Shown here: in pieces, positions 47,785 through 57,498 of the stretch | How the letters are laid out: each line of letters starts with the position of its first letter | Numbering within the stretch: the first letter of the stretch is position 1 | Origin: Shinella daejeonensis | Lineage (GTDB): Bacteria > Pseudomonadota > Alphaproteobacteria > Rhizobiales > Rhizobiaceae | DNA length: 64,000 nucleotides | Assembly (NCBI RefSeq): GCF_024281235.1 | Contig: NZ_JAHWXY010000003.1 | Location: forward strand, 372,001-436,000 | Direction: 5' to 3' | Notes under the pieces: model-generated | What the model was told of the DNA's origin: nothing | What the model saw: only the letters and a program-made list of their open reading frames with translations | Databases searched by the model: none | Program-made: the position numbers and the translations under genes

Positions 47785-48077
47785 CCAGAACTCCTGAGAC
47801 CAGAGCCGCCCGGAGGCACCCATGCTTTGGCCGTATTCCATGGTTAAAAACTGCCGCACAATAATCATGTGACAGTTCTGCGGCAAGCGCGCGGCAGGCG
47901 ATTTTAACGGGCTTCGCGCCCTTTGCTCCCCGCCTGGCCTCACGGGCTTGTGAGTATGACAGGTAACCTTCCGTTAAGACAACGAAGGATTAATGTTTAT
48001 CGAAGATCGAGCCGGACACGATATCGTCAAAGCAAGGCCCCGCGATGTCGGCCGCGCCCCGAACCGCGGGACATGAA

Positions 48078-50141
48078 ATGATCTCGAAAAGTGCTTTTCT
48101 CCTTTCCGCGACACTGCTTGCCGGCATGGCCGGGCTTGCGCTGCGTCCCTCGCCGGTCGAGGCGGAAAGCGGCACGCCGGCGGTCACCCCGCTCGGCTTC
48201 GCCGCCGAAATGCCCGCACGCGATTTCCCCGCCGCCATCGCCCGGGGCGAACCGCCGCAGGCCGTCGCCCCCGACCTCAAGGCGGGGCTCGACGCGCTTT
48301 CCAACCGCGACCCCGCCGCCGCGCTCGCCGCGCGCGACCGGCTGCCTCTGAAAAGCCTCGACCGGCATATCCTTACCTGGTCGATCGCCGTTTCGGGACA
48401 GAGGGGCGTGCCGTCCTTCGAAATCGCCGCCGCGCAGCGCGAACTGAAGGGCTGGCCGGGCCTTGCGACCCTGCGCGCCCACTCCGAGCGGGCGCTCGCA
48501 CGGGAAAATCCGCCCGCCCGGGACACCATAGCCGCTTTCGGAACGACCCGGCCGGAAACGGCGGAAGGGGCGATCGCCCTTTGCCGCGCCCTCGTCGCGA
48601 CGGGCGACAGCGCCCGCGCCGGCAAGGTGCTGCGCTCCTACTGGCTGAAGGAGCCGCTATCGAAGGATATCGAAAGCCGCATCCTCGATGAACTTGCGCC
48701 CCTGCTGACCGCGGCCGATCACAAGGCGCGCATGGAGATGCTGCTTTATCGCGGCCGCATCGATCAGGCCGCCCGCTTCGGCGATCTCGGCAAGGCGCAA
48801 TCGCTCTATCGCGCCTGGGCGGCCGTGCTGCGTCAGGCGAAGAACGCGCAAGCCCTGATCGGCGCCGTGGATGCGCGCTGGGCCGACGACCCCGCCTATC
48901 TGTTTCTGCGCGTCCGCCACCTCCGCGACAAGGAGGCCTATCGGGAGGCCGCAAAGCTTCTCGTGGCGATGCCCGACGATCCCGCCCGCCTCGTCAATCC
49001 CGGCGCATGGTGGAACGAACAGCGCATCATCAGCCGCGGACTGGCCGATCTCGGCGATTACCGCGACGCCTATCGCGTCGCGGCGCGCCACCATGCGGAC
49101 GATCCCACCGACATCGTCGAGGCGGAATTCCACGCCGGCTGGTATGCGCTGCGCGATCTTGGCGAGGCGGAAACGGCGGCCAGGCACTTCCGGGCGATCC
49201 TGCAAGCCTCGAGCCGGCCGCTTTCTGTCTCGCGCGCTTGGTACTGGCTGGGACGGGCGGCCGAAAAGGGCGGTCCGGGCGAGGCAAAGGATTATTTCAC
49301 CAAGGCGGCGGTTTTTCCCGGCACCTTCTACGGCCAGCTGGCCGCCGCGCGCCTCGGGCGAAAAACGCTCGACGTCGCCTATCCGAAGCCATCGCCGGAG
49401 GAGCGCGCCCGCTTTTCCGCCCGCGAGGCCGTGCAGGCGATTGCCCGGCTCAAGGCCGCCGGCCACGGCTGGCGGGGCGACAGCCTCTATCGCGCGCTGG
49501 CGCGCGACCTCGTCAATCCCGGCGAACTGGCGCTGCTGACCGCCGAAGCGGAGCGGGACGGCAACCACCAGCTTTCGCTGCAAATCGGCAAGATCGCCTT
49601 TTCCAACGGCATCGACGTCGCCGCCCTCGCCTTCCCGATCGGCGTCATTCCCCAAAGCGCCGATATCGCCGGCTCCGGCAAGGCGCTTGCCTATGCCATC
49701 GCCCGGCAGGAGAGCGCCTTCAATCCGGCCGCCGTCTCGCCGGCCGACGCGCGCGGCCTGCTGCAACTCATGCCCGGCACGGCGGCGGGCGTGGCGAAAC
49801 GGCACAGTCTTGCCTATTCGAAAGAACGGCTGACCAGCGACGCCGCCTATAACGCCACGCTCGGCGCGCATTATCTCGGCGAACAGATCAGCAATTTCGG
49901 CGGCTCCTACGTCCTGACCTTCATCGCCTATAACGCCGGCCCCCGCCGGGTGCCGCAATGGATCGCCCGCTACGGCGATCCCCGTGGCAAACCGGTCGAC
50001 GCCGTGGTCGACTGGATCGAGCGCATTCCGTTTTCCGAAACCCGCGGCTATGTGCAGCGCGTGATGGAGAACTACCAGATCTACAAGGCCCGCCTGGGAC
50101 AGGTTGCAGATATCCAGCACGACCTTACGATGGGTCGCTGA
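48078..50141 (+). CDS. Soluble lytic murein transglycosylase (Slt70-like)
   Basis: A periplasmic enzyme that cleaves peptidoglycan glycan strands with 1,6-anhydro-muramic acid formation. The 687-residue protein has a signal peptide (about 1-30). A long helical, superhelical domain of about 500 residues (Slt70 U-domain type) and the C-terminal SLT domain follow. The catalytic Glu is in ARQESAFNPAAVSPADARG, with GLLQLMPGTA and YNAGPRRVPQW after it. ATG 48078 begins directly at the signal peptide; an in-frame ATG at 48045 would add 11 residues. A hydrolase gene follows after 59 bp. Confidence 0.93.
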   Translation: MISKSAFLLSATLLAGMAGLALRPSPVEAESGTPAVTPLGFAAEMPARDFPAAIARGEPPQAVAPDLKAGLDALSNRDPAAALAARDRLPLKSLDRHILTWSIAVSGQRGVPSFEIAAAQRELKGWPGLATLRAHSERALARENPPARDTIAAFGTTRPETAEGAIALCRALVATGDSARAGKVLRSYWLKEPLSKDIESRILDELAPLLTAADHKARMEMLLYRGRIDQAARFGDLGKAQSLYRAWAAVLRQAKNAQALIGAVDARWADDPAYLFLRVRHLRDKEAYREAAKLLVAMPDDPARLVNPGAWWNEQRIISRGLADLGDYRDAYRVAARHHADDPTDIVEAEFHAGWYALRDLGEAETAARHFRAILQASSRPLSVSRAWYWLGRAAEKGGPGEAKDYFTKAAVFPGTFYGQLAAARLGRKTLDVAYPKPSPEERARFSAREAVQAIARLKAAGHGWRGDSLYRALARDLVNPGELALLTAEAERDGNHQLSLQIGKIAFSNGIDVAALAFPIGVIPQSADIAGSGKALAYAIARQESAFNPAAVSPADARGLLQLMPGTAAGVAKRHSLAYSKERLTSDAAYNATLGAHYLGEQISNFGGSYVLTFIAYNAGPRRVPQWIARYGDPRGKPVDAVVDWIERIPFSETRGYVQRVMENYQIYKARLGQVADIQHDLTMGR

Positions 50142-50200
50142 CGGCGGCCGCCGGACCGCGCCGCCGCCAGACCGTCTTTCCGCCAGCAAGGGGCGCGCCG

Positions 50201-51073
50201 ATGCAGGACTTCGAACACCGCTACGTCTCCGCCGGAGACGGCCTGCGGCTTCATGCCCGCGATTATGCTCCCGAAAACGGAGAAACGACACGCCTTCCCG
50301 TCGTCTGCCTGCCCGGCCTCAGCCGTAATGCACGCGATTTTCACCATCTTGCCCGGCAGATCGCAACGCATCCGACGACGCCGCGCCGGGTGATCGCCGT
50401 CGACTATCGCGGCCGGGGGCGTTCGCAATATGATGCCGATCCCGGAAATTACACCGTCGTCACGGAATGCCGCGACCTTGTCGCGCTTTGCGAAGCGCTC
50501 GACCTGCCCCGCTGCGTCTTTATCGGCAGTTCGCGCGGCGGCCTCATCCTGCATGTGCTGGCGGCCACGCAACCGGAGCGGATCGCCGCCGCCGTTCTCA
50601 ACGATATCGGCCCGCAGATCGAGGCGGCCGGATTGCGCGAGATCCGCGATTATCTCGCTCAAGCCCGCTCTCCGGCGAGTTTCGAAGCCGCCGCAGACGA
50701 TCTTCGGGCTCTCCACGGCAGGAGCTTCCCGGCGCTTGCGGCGGACGACTGGCTGGACATGGCCCATGCGATCCATGTGGAACGGGACGGCCGGCTTGCC
50801 GCGGACTACGATCCCGCGCTGCGGCTCCAGCTCGACGCCATCGATTTCGACGCACCGCTTCCCACCCTCTGGCCGCAATTCGACCGGCTGGCGCAAGGGC
50901 CGCTTCTGGCCATTCGCGGCGAGCACTCGGCGCTGCTCTCGGCCGGGACTTTCGCCGCCATGGCGCGCCGCCCCGGCGTCCTCGCCCTGACGGCGCGGGG
51001 TCAGGGGCACGTTCCCCTGCTCCACCGGGCGGATATTCTGGCGCCGCTGCTCGAATTCCTCAACCGCCATTGA
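50201..51073 (+). CDS. Alpha/beta hydrolase
   Basis: A 290-residue alpha/beta hydrolase. The oxyanion segment is LPGLSRNARDF, the strand-5 nucleophile elbow is GSSRGG with Ser111, and the acid and base regions near the end are LLAIRGEHSALL and GQGHVPLLH. Substrate is unknown; esterase or C-C hydrolase activity is possible. It follows the transglycosylase on the same strand and is convergent with the porin. Confidence 0.85.
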   Translation: MQDFEHRYVSAGDGLRLHARDYAPENGETTRLPVVCLPGLSRNARDFHHLARQIATHPTTPRRVIAVDYRGRGRSQYDADPGNYTVVTECRDLVALCEALDLPRCVFIGSSRGGLILHVLAATQPERIAAAVLNDIGPQIEAAGLREIRDYLAQARSPASFEAAADDLRALHGRSFPALAADDWLDMAHAIHVERDGRLAADYDPALRLQLDAIDFDAPLPTLWPQFDRLAQGPLLAIRGEHSALLSAGTFAAMARRPGVLALTARGQGHVPLLHRADILAPLLEFLNRH

Positions 51074-51131
51074 GGCCGCCGCCCGATGCGTTTCATCCGG
51101 ACCGGCATTTTCGAACGGCCGGCTTGAAACG

Positions 51132-51159
51132 AAAAGAGCCCGGCTCGAAAGCCGGGCTC
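51132..51159 (-). terminator. Rho-independent terminator of the porin gene
   Basis: GAGCCCGGCT and AGCCGGGCTC (51136-51159) form a perfect 10-bp stem with a 4-nt loop. On the minus strand a run of four T residues follows (51135-51132). It lies 28 bp after the porin stop. Confidence 0.85.
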
Positions 51160-51186
51160 CCCGTCACTGACAGATGTCAGATCAGA

Positions 51187-52197
51187 TTAGAAGTCGCGCT
51201 GCAGGCGGAGGAAGCCGCCGACAGAGTCACGCGAGTCGTTGTAGTTGACGGTCGCGAGGGTCGACAGGTTGTCGGTGACCTGGTAGCCGGCAGTTACGCC
51301 AACGGTCCAGTCGTCGTCACCCGTGATGTTGTGATCCCAGTCGTACTGGAATGCCGGGGTGATGGTGAAGCGGTCCGTTACGTTGGCTTCGTAAGCAACA
51401 ACAGCCTGCCATTCGTAAGCATCGTTGAAGAGAACGCTCTGCGCCGAGTAATTGGAGTAACCCGAGTTGTAGATGATACCAGCCTGGAGCGAGCCCGGGC
51501 CGAGTTCAGCGATGATGCGAGCCTGGATCGTGCCTTCTTCATATGCGGTGTCATACGAACCGATAACGTCGAAGGTAGCAGGGCCGAATGCGAACTGGAC
51601 CTTGCCGTTGATGCCAACGTTGTCGCTGCCGCTGCTCGTGCCGACCGAGTCAGCCAGGGTTTCAACAGCTACGCCGGCGCCGAACTGGCCACCGTCGTAC
51701 CAGTAGCGGATGGCGACGTTGTTGGTGTCGGGGCCGCCGATGGAGTTGAAGTAGCTGTCGGTTTCGCCAGCGAAGCCGTCATCCCACCAGTTGAGCATGT
51801 AACCGACGCGCAGGCCGGCGATGTCGATGTAGGCTTCGTCGAGGTAAGCGGAACCGCCGTTGGCGCCCGAAGCGTCGATCTGCATAGCGATGAAGCTGCG
51901 CAGCGTGCCGTATTCGGTGTCTTCGCGGGCGTCGAAGAAGACGCGGGCGCGAGCGAGGGTCGACCAGTCGTTGCTGCCCGGATTGTCGCTGTACTCAAGC
52001 TGCGTACGGACATAGCCGCCGATGCGGAGGCAGGTTTCGGTGCCCGGGATGTAGAAGAAGCCGGTGCCGAAAGCGTCGCAAACGCGAACGTATTCCATGG
52101 GCTCGGGCTCGGCAGCGACGATAGCGTCGGCGGCCTGAGCGCCGGAAACTACTGCGAGAGCAGCAGCGGAGCCGATGAGAAGGCTCTTGATGTTCAT
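51187..52197 (-). CDS. Outer-membrane porin (RopA/Omp2-like)
   Basis: A 336-residue general porin of the rhizobial RopA and Brucella Omp2 type. It has a signal peptide (1-22, AQA|A). The mature N-terminus carries two cysteines, C40 (VRVCDAFGTGFFYIPG) and C56 (ETCLRIGGYVR), a hallmark of this family. The rest alternates aromatic and polar residues and ends in the outer-membrane signature LRLQRDF. Codon choice here is more restricted and less GC-rich than in the flanking genes (many GTT, GCA and AAC-type codons), which is typical of highly expressed genes. GGAGG precedes the ATG. Confidence 0.93.
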   Translation of the reverse strand: MNIKSLLIGSAAALAVVSGAQAADAIVAAEPEPMEYVRVCDAFGTGFFYIPGTETCLRIGGYVRTQLEYSDNPGSNDWSTLARARVFFDAREDTEYGTLRSFIAMQIDASGANGGSAYLDEAYIDIAGLRVGYMLNWWDDGFAGETDSYFNSIGGPDTNNVAIRYWYDGGQFGAGVAVETLADSVGTSSGSDNVGINGKVQFAFGPATFDVIGSYDTAYEEGTIQARIIAELGPGSLQAGIIYNSGYSNYSAQSVLFNDAYEWQAVVAYEANVTDRFTITPAFQYDWDHNITGDDDWTVGVTAGYQVTDNLSTLATVNYNDSRDSVGGFLRLQRDF

Positions 52198-52659
52198 TTC
52201 TGACCTCCAGTCAAAAAGTTTCATGCGGGTCTGGGTTTTTTTGCTGAAGGACAGCGTTCCCTGCCCCATACCCTGGTTCCAGGAAGCGGACGAACAACCG
52301 CCCCTGCTTCCGAAGCTGAAAATACAAGACGCGACCGGGTACGCAATCGCCAAACTGAATGCGGGGGCCGTTCCTTGCCGCCTTCGCCCCGCCCTGTTGC
52401 CCAAAGGACACAAAATCATGGCACGGATCGTTAAAAATTTACGTTCTGTTAACGAAATCCCTTATCTCATCGGCACTTAGCGCTTCACGGAAATCACGCT
52501 GAATTGCCGCATACGCGGCCAAACGGTGGCAAATCACCCGTTTTGCCCGCACAGGACGCATCGAAAAAGTCCGTTTCCAAACATCCGCACGGCGAATCCA
52601 GGAACGGGAATCGGCGTTCGCGCGACCGGCCCGGAGAATCAGCCGGGGCGATTCCCGTT
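52198..52659. other. Long leader and promoter region of the porin gene
   Basis: No convincing gene lies in these ~460 bases. The strongly AT-rich block around 52,425-52,490 (with GTTAA repeats) is the best place for the porin promoter, which would give a leader of about 200-250 nt. GGAAGC (52282-52287) and GCTTCC (52306-52311) can pair within that leader. A short minus-strand frame ending at 52439 has a plausible last 25 residues but no ribosome-binding site. Confidence 0.45.
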
Positions 52660-53007
52660 TCACCGCCGCTGCCGCCTACGCCGCCGGAGAAGCCGCAGGA
52701 ACAGCACGCCCGCGAGGCCGCCGGCGATCACGCCCCCCATCTTGGCCAGCGCGTCGATCATGCCGGGATGACGCGTCGGCGACAGATATTGCAGAAGCTC
52801 GAACGCCGCCACGCCGGCGAGCATGGCCACGCAGACCCGGAGCGCGGCGCGCGGATAGGCAAGGACGAAAAGGAAGCTCATCCCGGCGAAGGCCAGCGCG
52901 CGATCGGCATTGACGGAGAGGGTTACGGGCGGCCTCAGGCCGATCGGCGAGACCGTTGCAAACAGGATGCCCGCCAGGACAAGCCAAGCCAGAATACGTA
53001 TCGTCAT
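52660..53007 (-). CDS. VanZ-like membrane protein
   Basis: A 115-residue protein with three to four hydrophobic segments in the VanZ-like pattern, including the FELLQYLSPTRHPGMIDALA stretch that carries the family's conserved Glu and Asp. A very basic tail (LLRRRRRQRR) ends it. Function is unknown; VanZ-like proteins are not evidence for glycopeptide resistance by themselves. ATG 53007 has AGGAC about 8 nt upstream; ATG 53019 is possible. The upstream neighbour on the same strand is a DHA2 transporter, 57 bp away. Confidence 0.8.
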   Translation of the reverse strand: MTIRILAWLVLAGILFATVSPIGLRPPVTLSVNADRALAFAGMSFLFVLAYPRAALRVCVAMLAGVAAFELLQYLSPTRHPGMIDALAKMGGVIAGGLAGVLFLRLLRRRRRQRR

Positions 53008-53064
53008 GATGTCCTGCATAGCAGCCGGGGGCAGGACGGCAAGGAAAATGCGCCGCTCCGCGCC

Positions 53065-54561
53065 TTACGCCGGCCCTGTCCCTCGCCGAGGTTCCAGCCG
53101 CCGGGTTTTCCTTCGGACGATCAGGGCGGCGGCAATGAGCAGCGTCGCCGCCGCGCCGATCACTCCGACGAAGGCCTGATCGAAAGCCGCACGCGCCAGC
53201 CGGGTCAGTTCCGCCGCTTCGGCGGACGACAGCGCACCGGCTGCGAGAAGCGCCTCGTCGAGACTGTCGCCCGCCCGCGCGGCGACGCCTGCGGGAAGGA
53301 CCAGCGCCCGTGTATAGAGTGTCGACATCAGACTGCCGAGGACGGCGATGCCGAGAGCGCCGCCCAGTTCATAAGAAACCTCCTCGATGGAGGCCGCCAT
53401 GCCGGCGCGCTCCTCCGGCGCTGCGAGCATGACCACGCTCGATGCCGCCGTCATCGCTCCGCCGACCCCGAAGCCCATGACGGAGACGGCGGCAATCCAC
53501 ATCCACGACGCCGACTGGTAGCACGCAAGATAGACGCCGAGCGCCGCCCCCGTGAGCAGCAACAGGACCCACAGCATTCGCTCCGCACGGAAATGCGGGA
53601 GCATCAGGCCGACCAGCGGCCCGGCGACGAAGGCGGAAAGGGGAATCGGCAGGATCAGCAGGCCGGCCTCCAGAGGCGAATGGCCAAGCACGAGCTGCAA
53701 TCTCTGGCTGAAGACCAGTTCCACCCCGACCAGGGCGGCCGAGGCCACCAGCGCCGTTGCCGCGCCCGCCGAAAAGCGCGGGTCGGCAAACAGCGAGAAG
53801 TCGATCAGCGGCGCGGAACTTGCAAGCTGGCGGCGGATGAAGACGACCATCGCCACAAGCCCCACGGCGAAGGCCAGCCCGGCGACCGGCAGGGAGGGAT
53901 CGCGCTTGCCGAATTCCTTGACCGCATAGGTCAGGCCGATCAGCCCGACCATCACCTGGACCGAGCCGTAGAGATCCCAGGGATGAGAGCTGTTGCCCGG
54001 CCGGTTGGCAAGCATAACCGCGCTGGCGACGAGCGCGAGGACCACGACCGGCACATTGATCAGGAAGACCGATCCCCACCAGAAATGTTCGAGCAGCACG
54101 CCGCCCACCACGGGACCGAGCGCCGCCCCGCCGGACGCCACGGCCGACCAGATGCCGATGGCGAAGGCGCGCTCCTTCTCGTCGCGGAAAGTCAGGCGGA
54201 TCAGGGACAGGGTGGCCGGCATCATCATCGCCGCACCGGCCGCCAGCACCACCCGCGTCGCGATCAGCACGGACGGATCGGGCGAAAAGGCCGCGCCGAG
54301 CGAGGCCAGGCCGAAAACCACAAGGCCCGCCATGAACATCCGTTTGTGGCCGAGGCGGTCCCCCAGCGTTCCAAGGCCCGGCAGGAGCCCCGCGACGACC
54401 AGCGGATAGGCATTGACGATCCACAGCTTTTCCGTCGCGGTGGCGGCCAGATCGCGGGTGAGCGCGGGCAGCGCGGTGTAGAGCACCGTCATGTCGATGA
54501 CGATCAGCAGCAATGCGCTCGACACAATGGCCAGAACCAGCCAGCGGCCCCCGGTCGACAT
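53065..54561 (-). CDS. DHA2-family multidrug efflux MFS transporter
   Basis: A 498-residue MFS exporter with about 14 hydrophobic segments, as in the DHA2 (SmvA/QacA) drug:H+ antiporters. The first segment carries SSALLLIVIDMTVLYTALPA, with the acidic residue typical of drug exporters. Motif A reads GLGTLGDRLGHKRMFMAG, and motif C-like Gly-rich sequence is in segment 5. ATG 54561 has AAGGA 9 nt upstream; an ATG at 54567 is too close to it. The gene diverges from a TetR regulator 91 bp away, the usual arrangement for repressor-controlled pumps. Confidence 0.9.
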   Translation of the reverse strand: MSTGGRWLVLAIVSSALLLIVIDMTVLYTALPALTRDLAATATEKLWIVNAYPLVVAGLLPGLGTLGDRLGHKRMFMAGLVVFGLASLGAAFSPDPSVLIATRVVLAAGAAMMMPATLSLIRLTFRDEKERAFAIGIWSAVASGGAALGPVVGGVLLEHFWWGSVFLINVPVVVLALVASAVMLANRPGNSSHPWDLYGSVQVMVGLIGLTYAVKEFGKRDPSLPVAGLAFAVGLVAMVVFIRRQLASSAPLIDFSLFADPRFSAGAATALVASAALVGVELVFSQRLQLVLGHSPLEAGLLILPIPLSAFVAGPLVGLMLPHFRAERMLWVLLLLTGAALGVYLACYQSASWMWIAAVSVMGFGVGGAMTAASSVVMLAAPEERAGMAASIEEVSYELGGALGIAVLGSLMSTLYTRALVLPAGVAARAGDSLDEALLAAGALSSAEAAELTRLARAAFDQAFVGVIGAAATLLIAAALIVRRKTRRLEPRRGTGPA

Positions 54562-54622
54562 CGTCATGATCCTTCGGCAAACAAGAGGAACGCGGACTTG
54601 CCCGCATGCGGCGGGATATATA

Positions 54623-54636
54623 AATACACACGTATT
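54623..54636. promoter_or_regulatory. Candidate TetR operator between efflux pump and regulator
   Basis: AATAC-ACAC-GTATT is an inverted repeat with 5-bp arms inside the 91-bp divergent intergenic region, 17 bp before the TetR start. It lies in the AT-rich block where both promoters should be. Binding is inferred from position and symmetry only. Confidence 0.4.
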
Positions 54637-54652
54637 GAAATGGAAGAAAAAA

Positions 54653-55210
54653 ATGGCCGGCCGTCCTCGACGCATCGACCGCGACAGGGTACTCGACGCC
54701 GCCGAGGCGGTGGTGACACGGATGGGCGCGGCGCGACTGACCATCGATGCGGTGGCCAGGGCCGCCGGCGTCACCAAGGGCGGCGTGCAATATTGCTTCG
54801 GCACCAAGGAAAACCTGATCCGGGCGATGATCGCCCGCTGGAGCGACGCATTCGACGCCGAAGTGGCAGGCCTTGCCGGGCCCGATCCTTCCGCGCGGGC
54901 GACCATCCGCGCGCATCTGGAGGCGACCCGCGCCGACGATGAAACGGATCATTCCCGCTCCGCCGCCATGATGACGGCCCTGCTCGAAGCGCCCGACCAG
55001 GTCGCCGACAGCCGCGACTGGTACGACGCGCGGATTACGCCGCTCGACCTGACGGATCCCGCCGACCGGAAAGCCGCCATCGCATTCCTCGCCTGCGAAG
55101 GCGCCTTCCTGCTCCGGTCTTTCGGCCTGATGGGGCTGGACGAGGCGCAATGGAACAGCCTGTTCGGGGAGATGCTTGCGATGGCGAGCGATCCCCCTGC
55201 CCGCAAGTAA
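54653..55210 (+). CDS. TetR family transcriptional regulator
   Basis: A 185-residue repressor with an N-terminal TetR helix-turn-helix (about 14-58; LTIDAVARAAGVTKGGVQYCF is the recognition region). The variable ligand-binding C-terminal half includes the FLLRSFGLMGL segment. It is divergent from the DHA2 pump, so it most likely represses that gene and itself. The inducer is unknown. GGAAGAA lies before ATG 54653. Confidence 0.9.
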   Translation: MAGRPRRIDRDRVLDAAEAVVTRMGAARLTIDAVARAAGVTKGGVQYCFGTKENLIRAMIARWSDAFDAEVAGLAGPDPSARATIRAHLEATRADDETDHSRSAAMMTALLEAPDQVADSRDWYDARITPLDLTDPADRKAAIAFLACEGAFLLRSFGLMGLDEAQWNSLFGEMLAMASDPPARK

Positions 55211-55365
55211 CGCGCACATCCCGGACAAAACCGCGCCACGACGGAAAGCGACGAAAGAACAGGACAGTACAGCGGGCAGATCGCCGAATAACGCAACCCC
55301 GGGACACAAGTTTTCGGCTGCCTGATCCGCAGGGGCAGAGACCTTTTTACGAGGCCCGGTGCCGA

Positions 55366-55393
55366 TTGACCGTATCCAGCCGAAACCTTATGG
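55366..55393 (+). promoter_or_regulatory. Candidate sigma-70 promoter of the acyltransferase gene
   Basis: TTGACC at 55366-55371 and TTATGG at 55388-55393 are separated by 16 bp and lie about 100 bp before the acyltransferase start. Nothing else in the 279-bp gap after the TetR gene looks like a gene. Confidence 0.3.
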
Positions 55394-55489
55394 AAACAGT
55401 GTAGCAAGACGAAGAATGACCGATACTCGGGATGAAGGTCTTTTTTCGGATCCGTCATCGCGGCGCCGGCGGTCGTTTAAGGGGAAAAG

Positions 55490-57487
55490 ATGAACTACGC
55501 ATCCTCGGGACGTCGACCGGATATCGATGGATTACGAGCCCTCGCCGTCCTTCTCGTCGTTCTCTATCATGCGCAGTTAAAAGACTTTCGCGGCGGCTTC
55601 ATCGGTGTCGATGTCTTCTTCGTGATATCGGGCTACCTGATCATACCGATGATCTGCTCCGCCCGGATCGCCGGAACGTTCTCCTACAGGCAATTCATGC
55701 TGCGCCGGCTGCGGCGGCTGGTTCCCGCGATGATCCCGCCGATGGTCGTGGCGGCGGCCGCGGGCTTTCTCCTGCTGGGGCAGCAACGTTTCCTGGAAAC
55801 GCTGGACGGCCTCCTCGGCGCCGCGTTCTTCGTTTCAAACCACGTTTTCCTGAATGCCTCCGACTACTTCGGCACCGATGCGTCGGAACTGCTCTTTCTC
55901 CACACATGGTCATTGGGCGTGGAGTTCCAGTTTTATGTCGTCACGCCCGTCCTCATCGGTCTTTGCGGCCGGAATCGAAACCGTATCTCCCTGATGCTTC
56001 TTGCGCTTTCCGGGCTGTCGTTCCTCGCGGCGGAATACCTGATGACCGTCAGCCGCGAGGCGGCGTTCTTCCTGACGGCGCCGCGCTTCTGGGAATTCGC
56101 GGCCGGGGGCCTCGTCGCCCTGTGGGTTTCGGACAGGGGCGATACGCCCGCCTGGAAAACCGCGCTTGCGCGCGCCGCCGGTCTCGGGCTGATCCTCTGG
56201 ACCGCTTTCACGCTCGATCGTTACAGCTATTTTCCGGGACACGGCGCCCTGCTTCCGGTCATCGGCTCCATGCTGTTCCTGGCCGCGCCCCACGCCGCGC
56301 GCGATCCGGTTCTCCGGCTCATGTCATCGCGGCCCGCAAGCTGGCTGGGATTGCGCTCCTACTCGATCTATCTCTGGCACTGGCCTCTCATCGTCATCGC
56401 GGTCCTCTACGCCGACCGCGTAAACGATGCGGTGCTCCTCAGCATGGCGGCGCTGTCGATCGTGCTTTCGGCGGTGAGCTATCGCTATATCGAACGGCCG
56501 CCCCAGATCAGGCCGGAATGGCGTTCGCCGCCACGGATCATCGCCGTCTCGTCGCTTCTGCCGGCCGCCGCCGTCGTCGCCTTCGCCGCCCAGAGTATCT
56601 ATGGCCAGCAGCTCCGCGAGGGGCTTCCGTTTTCGGATTACCGCGAGCGGCACGATATCGTCGGCCGGGAAAAGGAACGGTATCTCAAGCTCGTCCACAT
56701 GTCCGGCGACGATCTGGCCGGTTACCAGTGCTCGCTTGACGGCGTGGCTGCGGACGCCGCGGCGGCATCGGCCATCCGCTGCATATCCTCCGCGCCCTAC
56801 CCGTCTGCCGTGATGGTCATCGGCGACAGCCACGGCCGGGACGTCTATCATGCGCTGCGCCGGGCGTTTCCCGAGACCGATTTCATCCTCTATCACGCGT
56901 CGGGCTGTCCGCCGGCGACCATGCCGGGATGTTTTCCCGGATTGCGCGCCACCCTGGAAGCCACCGTCGCGGGGCGCGTGTCCGCCATCGTCCTGGCGTC
57001 GAGCTGGCCGGAACGGGGGCAGCCCTATCTGGCCGACACCGCCGAGATCCTGAAAAATCTCGCCGTACCGGTCGCCGTGATCGGCGCGTCGCCGATTTCG
57101 AGGACCGCGGTGCCGAACATGGTGTTTCATCATCGGGAAAGCCGCGAGGAAGACGGCGCGATCTATCTCGGCTACAAGGCGGTCAACGCCCGCAGCGACG
57201 CCCGCGCCAAGGAGACCTGGCTTGCTGCCTGGGCGGATGAAAACGGATGGCCGTTCATTCCCAAGCTGGCGCGCTTCTGTAGCCCGCAATGGTGTCTGGT
57301 CGCGCAACAGGACGAAGCGCTCCGGCTGCTGTTCTGGGACAACCAGCACCTGACGGACCGGGGAATATCCTTCCTCGCGGATTATTTTTCAGCCGAGCCC
57401 GCGCTGGTGGCGTTCATGGGGCATGACGATCCGCCCCAGGCCGCAAAGGCCCGGCTCGAACCGGACGCCGTTTCGGACCGGCCCTGA
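55490..57487 (+). CDS. OafA-type acyltransferase with C-terminal SGNH domain
   Basis: A 665-residue protein that O-acetylates (or otherwise acylates) surface polysaccharide. The N-terminal acyltransferase-3 domain has about ten membrane segments, beginning RPDIDGLRALAVLLVVLYHA with the catalytic-type His27 and FIGVDVFFVISGYLI. After a linker (about 375-435), the periplasmic SGNH hydrolase-like domain has the block GDSHGRD (445-451) and the Asp/His pair in FWDNQHLTDRG near 620. AAGGGGAAAAG precedes the ATG. The sulfotransferase gene lies convergent 11 bp away. The acceptor sugar is unknown. Confidence 0.92.
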   Translation: MNYASSGRRPDIDGLRALAVLLVVLYHAQLKDFRGGFIGVDVFFVISGYLIIPMICSARIAGTFSYRQFMLRRLRRLVPAMIPPMVVAAAAGFLLLGQQRFLETLDGLLGAAFFVSNHVFLNASDYFGTDASELLFLHTWSLGVEFQFYVVTPVLIGLCGRNRNRISLMLLALSGLSFLAAEYLMTVSREAAFFLTAPRFWEFAAGGLVALWVSDRGDTPAWKTALARAAGLGLILWTAFTLDRYSYFPGHGALLPVIGSMLFLAAPHAARDPVLRLMSSRPASWLGLRSYSIYLWHWPLIVIAVLYADRVNDAVLLSMAALSIVLSAVSYRYIERPPQIRPEWRSPPRIIAVSSLLPAAAVVAFAAQSIYGQQLREGLPFSDYRERHDIVGREKERYLKLVHMSGDDLAGYQCSLDGVAADAAAASAIRCISSAPYPSAVMVIGDSHGRDVYHALRRAFPETDFILYHASGCPPATMPGCFPGLRATLEATVAGRVSAIVLASSWPERGQPYLADTAEILKNLAVPVAVIGASPISRTAVPNMVFHHRESREEDGAIYLGYKAVNARSDARAKETWLAAWADENGWPFIPKLARFCSPQWCLVAQQDEALRLLFWDNQHLTDRGISFLADYFSAEPALVAFMGHDDPPQAAKARLEPDAVSDRP

Positions 57488-57498
57488 GAAACGGCCGG

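Noticed and set aside
52439-52663. Minus-strand frame whose last ~25 residues look helical (QRDFREALSADEIRDFVNRT)
   Set aside because: No ribosome-binding site, and its 3' half lies where the porin promoter is expected; kept only as a remark.
55432-56739. Plus-strand frame overlapping the acyltransferase start
   Set aside because: Arg/Pro-rich shadow frame; the real gene has membrane segments, SGNH motifs and a better ribosome-binding site.
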